Assembly: GCA_022793975.1 (NCBI GenBank)
Contig: JAAWDW010000159.1
Span: 1-7,780 of the forward strand
Reading direction: 5' to 3'
Length of the DNA: 7,780 nucleotides
Origin: Bacillota bacterium
Lineage (GTDB): Bacteria > Bacillota > Clostridia > Peptostreptococcales > Anaerovoracaceae
Of the stretch, positions 6,409-7,780 are shown piece by piece. The notes below the pieces were generated by a model. It searched no databases and had not been told where the DNA came from. It worked only from the letters and a program-made list of their open reading frames with translations. Positions within the stretch are counted from its first letter, which is position 1. Each line of letters starts with the position of its first letter. The position numbers and the translations under genes were made by a program.

Positions 6409-6437
6409 ATTATATCATATCCGCGTTTTTATGAAAA
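6409..6437 (-). promoter_or_regulatory. Promoter of the response regulator-kinase-radA unit
   Basis: Read on the minus strand: -35 TTTTCA (6437-6432), 17-bp spacer, and -10 TATAAT (6414-6409) extended by TGA to TGATATAAT. The -35 box is a four-of-six match; the -10 is perfect. The start should fall near 6402, giving about 108 nt of leader. It lies 8 bp beyond the terminator of the preceding gene, as expected for the start of a new unit. Confidence 0.75.
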
Positions 6438-6445
6438 CACCTTGC

Positions 6446-6487
6446 AAAAGGAACAGCAAGAATCTACAGATTCTTGCTGTTCCTTTT
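6446..6487 (-). terminator. Terminator after the flippase-like gene: 20-bp perfect inverted repeat
   Basis: The arms 6446-6465 and 6468-6487 are perfect complements; the hairpin realistically has about 19 pairs and a TACA loop. On the minus strand the stem begins right after the TAA stop (6490-6488) and ends in TTTT. On the plus strand the same hairpin is followed by a longer T-run, but no plus-strand gene reads into it. It separates the deacetylase/flippase unit from the regulator unit. Confidence 0.85.
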
Positions 6488-7492
6488 TTATTTTGAAGCG
6501 AGAGTAACGGTCATAATACCGCTTATGGCGACAGGCAGATAATAACCGATGAGTCTGCACAGAATTACGGACGGCAGGATGAATGCGCTGCCGAATACTT
6601 GAGCATAGACAGTTGATATTGCAGCTTCGGAAATACCGACGCCTCCGGGTGTCGGCACAGCATCTGCTATTATGATGACAGAGCCCTGAAGTGCGATAAG
6701 ATCAAGTATATTGAAACCGCTGAGTCCGAAAGCATTGAATATGAAATAAGGCACCGAAAATATTATTGCAACCTGCAGAAATGTTATCGGCTGTATACGC
6801 AGAAATATTGAGAGGTTGTTTTTTATATATTCCGCACTTTCGCGGTAATGTTCCACATAGCTCAAAAGGGAGTTTTCGATTTTATCAGGATGCTTTATAA
6901 ATCTGATTTTTGCAAAGACATTTGTCAAAAAACGACCTAGCGAAGCTATCATACCGGGGCGGAATATGAGGGCAAGGAAAAACAGAAGGAGCAATGCGTG
7001 TATGGCGAGACCGGCAATAAGAAGTGCGCGGAATGCGCCTACCATTTCTCCGACCAGATGCCATCTGAATGCGAGCGCCGCCGCATAAATGCCGATTATG
7101 CCGATGTGATAGCTCATATTGTACATAAGAAGCGCAACAGATGCACTGCCGGCAGGTATGCCATCCTTTGACATATAGTAAAGCTGTGCAGGCTGACCGC
7201 CCGATGCGCCAGGTGTGACTGATGTAAAATAATGGCCGGCAAAAGCATAGCGCATGCATTCACGGAGGGAGCGTTCGTGATGAAGCACTTTGAGAAGTTT
7301 TTTCAGATTAAATCCTTCGCACGAGACAGCGAGAATCATAAGTGCAAGTGCTGCGGTTAGCACAGCGATATTGGCGCGGCTGACCGCAGCGAAAATATCA
7401 TGAGGATTTGCTTCACGCAGCAGAAGAGCAAAAACCGTAAATATCAGAAGTACATACAGACAGGTACTTTTTATACTGCTTTTGATATTCAA
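6488..7492 (-). CDS. Multi-pass membrane protein, LPG-synthase transmembrane / UPF0104 flippase-like family
   Basis: 334 residues, mostly hydrophobic, with roughly eight membrane segments (clearest at about 11-25, 42-57, 118-142, 155-177, 236-254, 264-279 and 303-330). Two family marks are seen: TPGASGGQP (93-101) and PTPGGVGISEA (280-290), typical of the integral membrane domain found in MprF (lysyl-phosphatidylglycerol synthase) and in stand-alone relatives such as YbhN. There is no soluble aminoacyl-transferase domain, so it is not a full MprF. Members are thought to move or handle lipids or lipid-linked sugars; the substrate here is unknown. The start is TTG at 7492, whose last two bases lie in the upstream deacetylase TGA, with AAAGGGGG 8 nt upstream. 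That tight overlap suggests the two proteins are made together and act on the same envelope material, which is inference. Confidence 0.85.
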   Translation of the reverse strand: MNIKSSIKSTCLYVLLIFTVFALLLREANPHDIFAAVSRANIAVLTAALALMILAVSCEGFNLKKLLKVLHHERSLRECMRYAFAGHYFTSVTPGASGGQPAQLYYMSKDGIPAGSASVALLMYNMSYHIGIIGIYAAALAFRWHLVGEMVGAFRALLIAGLAIHALLLLFFLALIFRPGMIASLGRFLTNVFAKIRFIKHPDKIENSLLSYVEHYRESAEYIKNNLSIFLRIQPITFLQVAIIFSVPYFIFNAFGLSGFNILDLIALQGSVIIIADAVPTPGGVGISEAAISTVYAQVFGSAFILPSVILCRLIGYYLPVAISGIMTVTLASK

Positions 7493-7780
7493 GATATAAG
7501 CCCCCTTTCGCGTGCTTCTTCAAATGATATAAATTCGTATCCGCATGATTTTCGGCTGTCTATATATTCAGCAAGGGCTTCTATCATTCTTGCGGGTGCT
7601 CCCGGTGCGCCTCCGGTGCCTTCTCCGGAATCGTGAAGACATATGAGGCCGCCGTTTATTGTGCGTGTAAAAAGCTTGTATTTAAGATCGTTCACTTTGC
7701 TGTCGACACGCCAGTCCTGTATCATTGTGCTCCAGAAACACAGTTTAAGCCCGCTTTTTTTAACGGCACGAAGGTAAAAC
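7489..7780 (-). CDS. Polysaccharide deacetylase (NodB-type), C-terminal part; 5' end outside window
   Basis: The minus-strand frame is open from the right edge to TGA at 7491-7489, giving about 96 C-terminal residues. An ATG at 7725 is internal: the frame continues upstream as LCFWSTMIQDWRVDS, matching the W/F-W-S-x-x-x-x-D-W stretch of carbohydrate esterase family 4. GGLICLHDSG carries the late conserved His of NodB domains, and GYEFISFEEA is the usual C-terminal strand. Such enzymes remove acetyl groups from N-acetylated sugars in peptidoglycan or exopolysaccharide, normally outside the membrane. The metal-binding Asp and His motifs and any signal peptide lie beyond the window, so activity and location cannot be judged. 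The stop overlaps the TTG start of the flippase-like gene. Confidence 0.85.
   Translation of the reverse strand, partial: FYLRAVKKSGLKLCFWSTMIQDWRVDSKVNDLKYKLFTRTINGGLICLHDSGEGTGGAPGAPARMIEALAEYIDSRKSCGYEFISFEEARERGLIS
7501..7508 (-). promoter_or_regulatory. Ribosome binding site supporting the TTG start at 7492
   Basis: AAAGGGGG on the minus strand ends 8 nt before TTG 7492-7490. It is formed by the deacetylase codons for E-R-G near its end. No ATG or GTG in frame offers a better start without cutting into the first membrane helix. Confidence 0.65.

Noticed and set aside
6885..7259. 124-residue minus-strand open frame rich in His, Cys and Arg
   Set aside because: It is out of frame inside the flippase-like gene, which carries the family motifs.
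7489..7725. 78-residue complete small protein starting at ATG 7725
   Set aside because: The frame continues to the window edge with family-typical residues, so the ATG is internal to a longer deacetylase.

Overview
The window looks like ordinary chromosome from a low-to-moderate-GC Gram-positive anaerobe, most likely a Clostridia/Oscillospirales-type Firmicute. The reasons are strong GGAGG-type ribosome binding sites, extended -10 (TGnTATAAT) promoters, several TTG starts, short intergenic gaps, and the gene families themselves: a Xer-type recombinase, an EF-G-like paralogue, RadA, an OmpR/VanR-type two-component pair and a UPF0104-type membrane protein. No phage genes, insertion sequence, CRISPR array, tRNA or rRNA was seen.

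Layout. Positions 1-254 (+) hold the C-terminal part of a tyrosine recombinase, closed by a strong terminator. Then comes a near-consensus promoter and a structured leader for a 642-residue EF-G-like GTPase (447-2375, +), with its own terminator. A 190-bp AT-rich convergent gap (2457-2646) carries a short palindrome but no gene. Everything to the right is on the minus strand, in two transcription units. The first enters from beyond the right edge: the end of a polysaccharide deacetylase (7489-7780) overlapping a multi-pass flippase-like protein (6488-7492), closed by a 20-bp perfect inverted repeat. The second has its own promoter (6409-6437) and about 110 nt of leader: response regulator (5617-6294), sensor kinase (4146-5633, overlapping by 17 nt) and radA (2647-4077), which follows after 68 bp without a clear terminator.

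Working together. The regulator and kinase form one signalling pathway whose signal cannot be told from sequence. The deacetylase and membrane protein point to cell-envelope polysaccharide or glycolipid work. RadA is a recombination helicase that appears to be read through from the two-component operon. The EF-G-like gene stands alone under its own promoter.

I do not see a clearly new multi-gene system. The points most worth checking are the EF-G paralogue, which lacks the usual GTPase residues but keeps its translocation tip; a C-x-C variant in the RadA zinc motif; two structured leaders; a recombinase with Gln in place of the HxxR histidine; and two overlapping gene pairs where the downstream gene starts at TTG behind a ribosome site built from the upstream gene's last codons.
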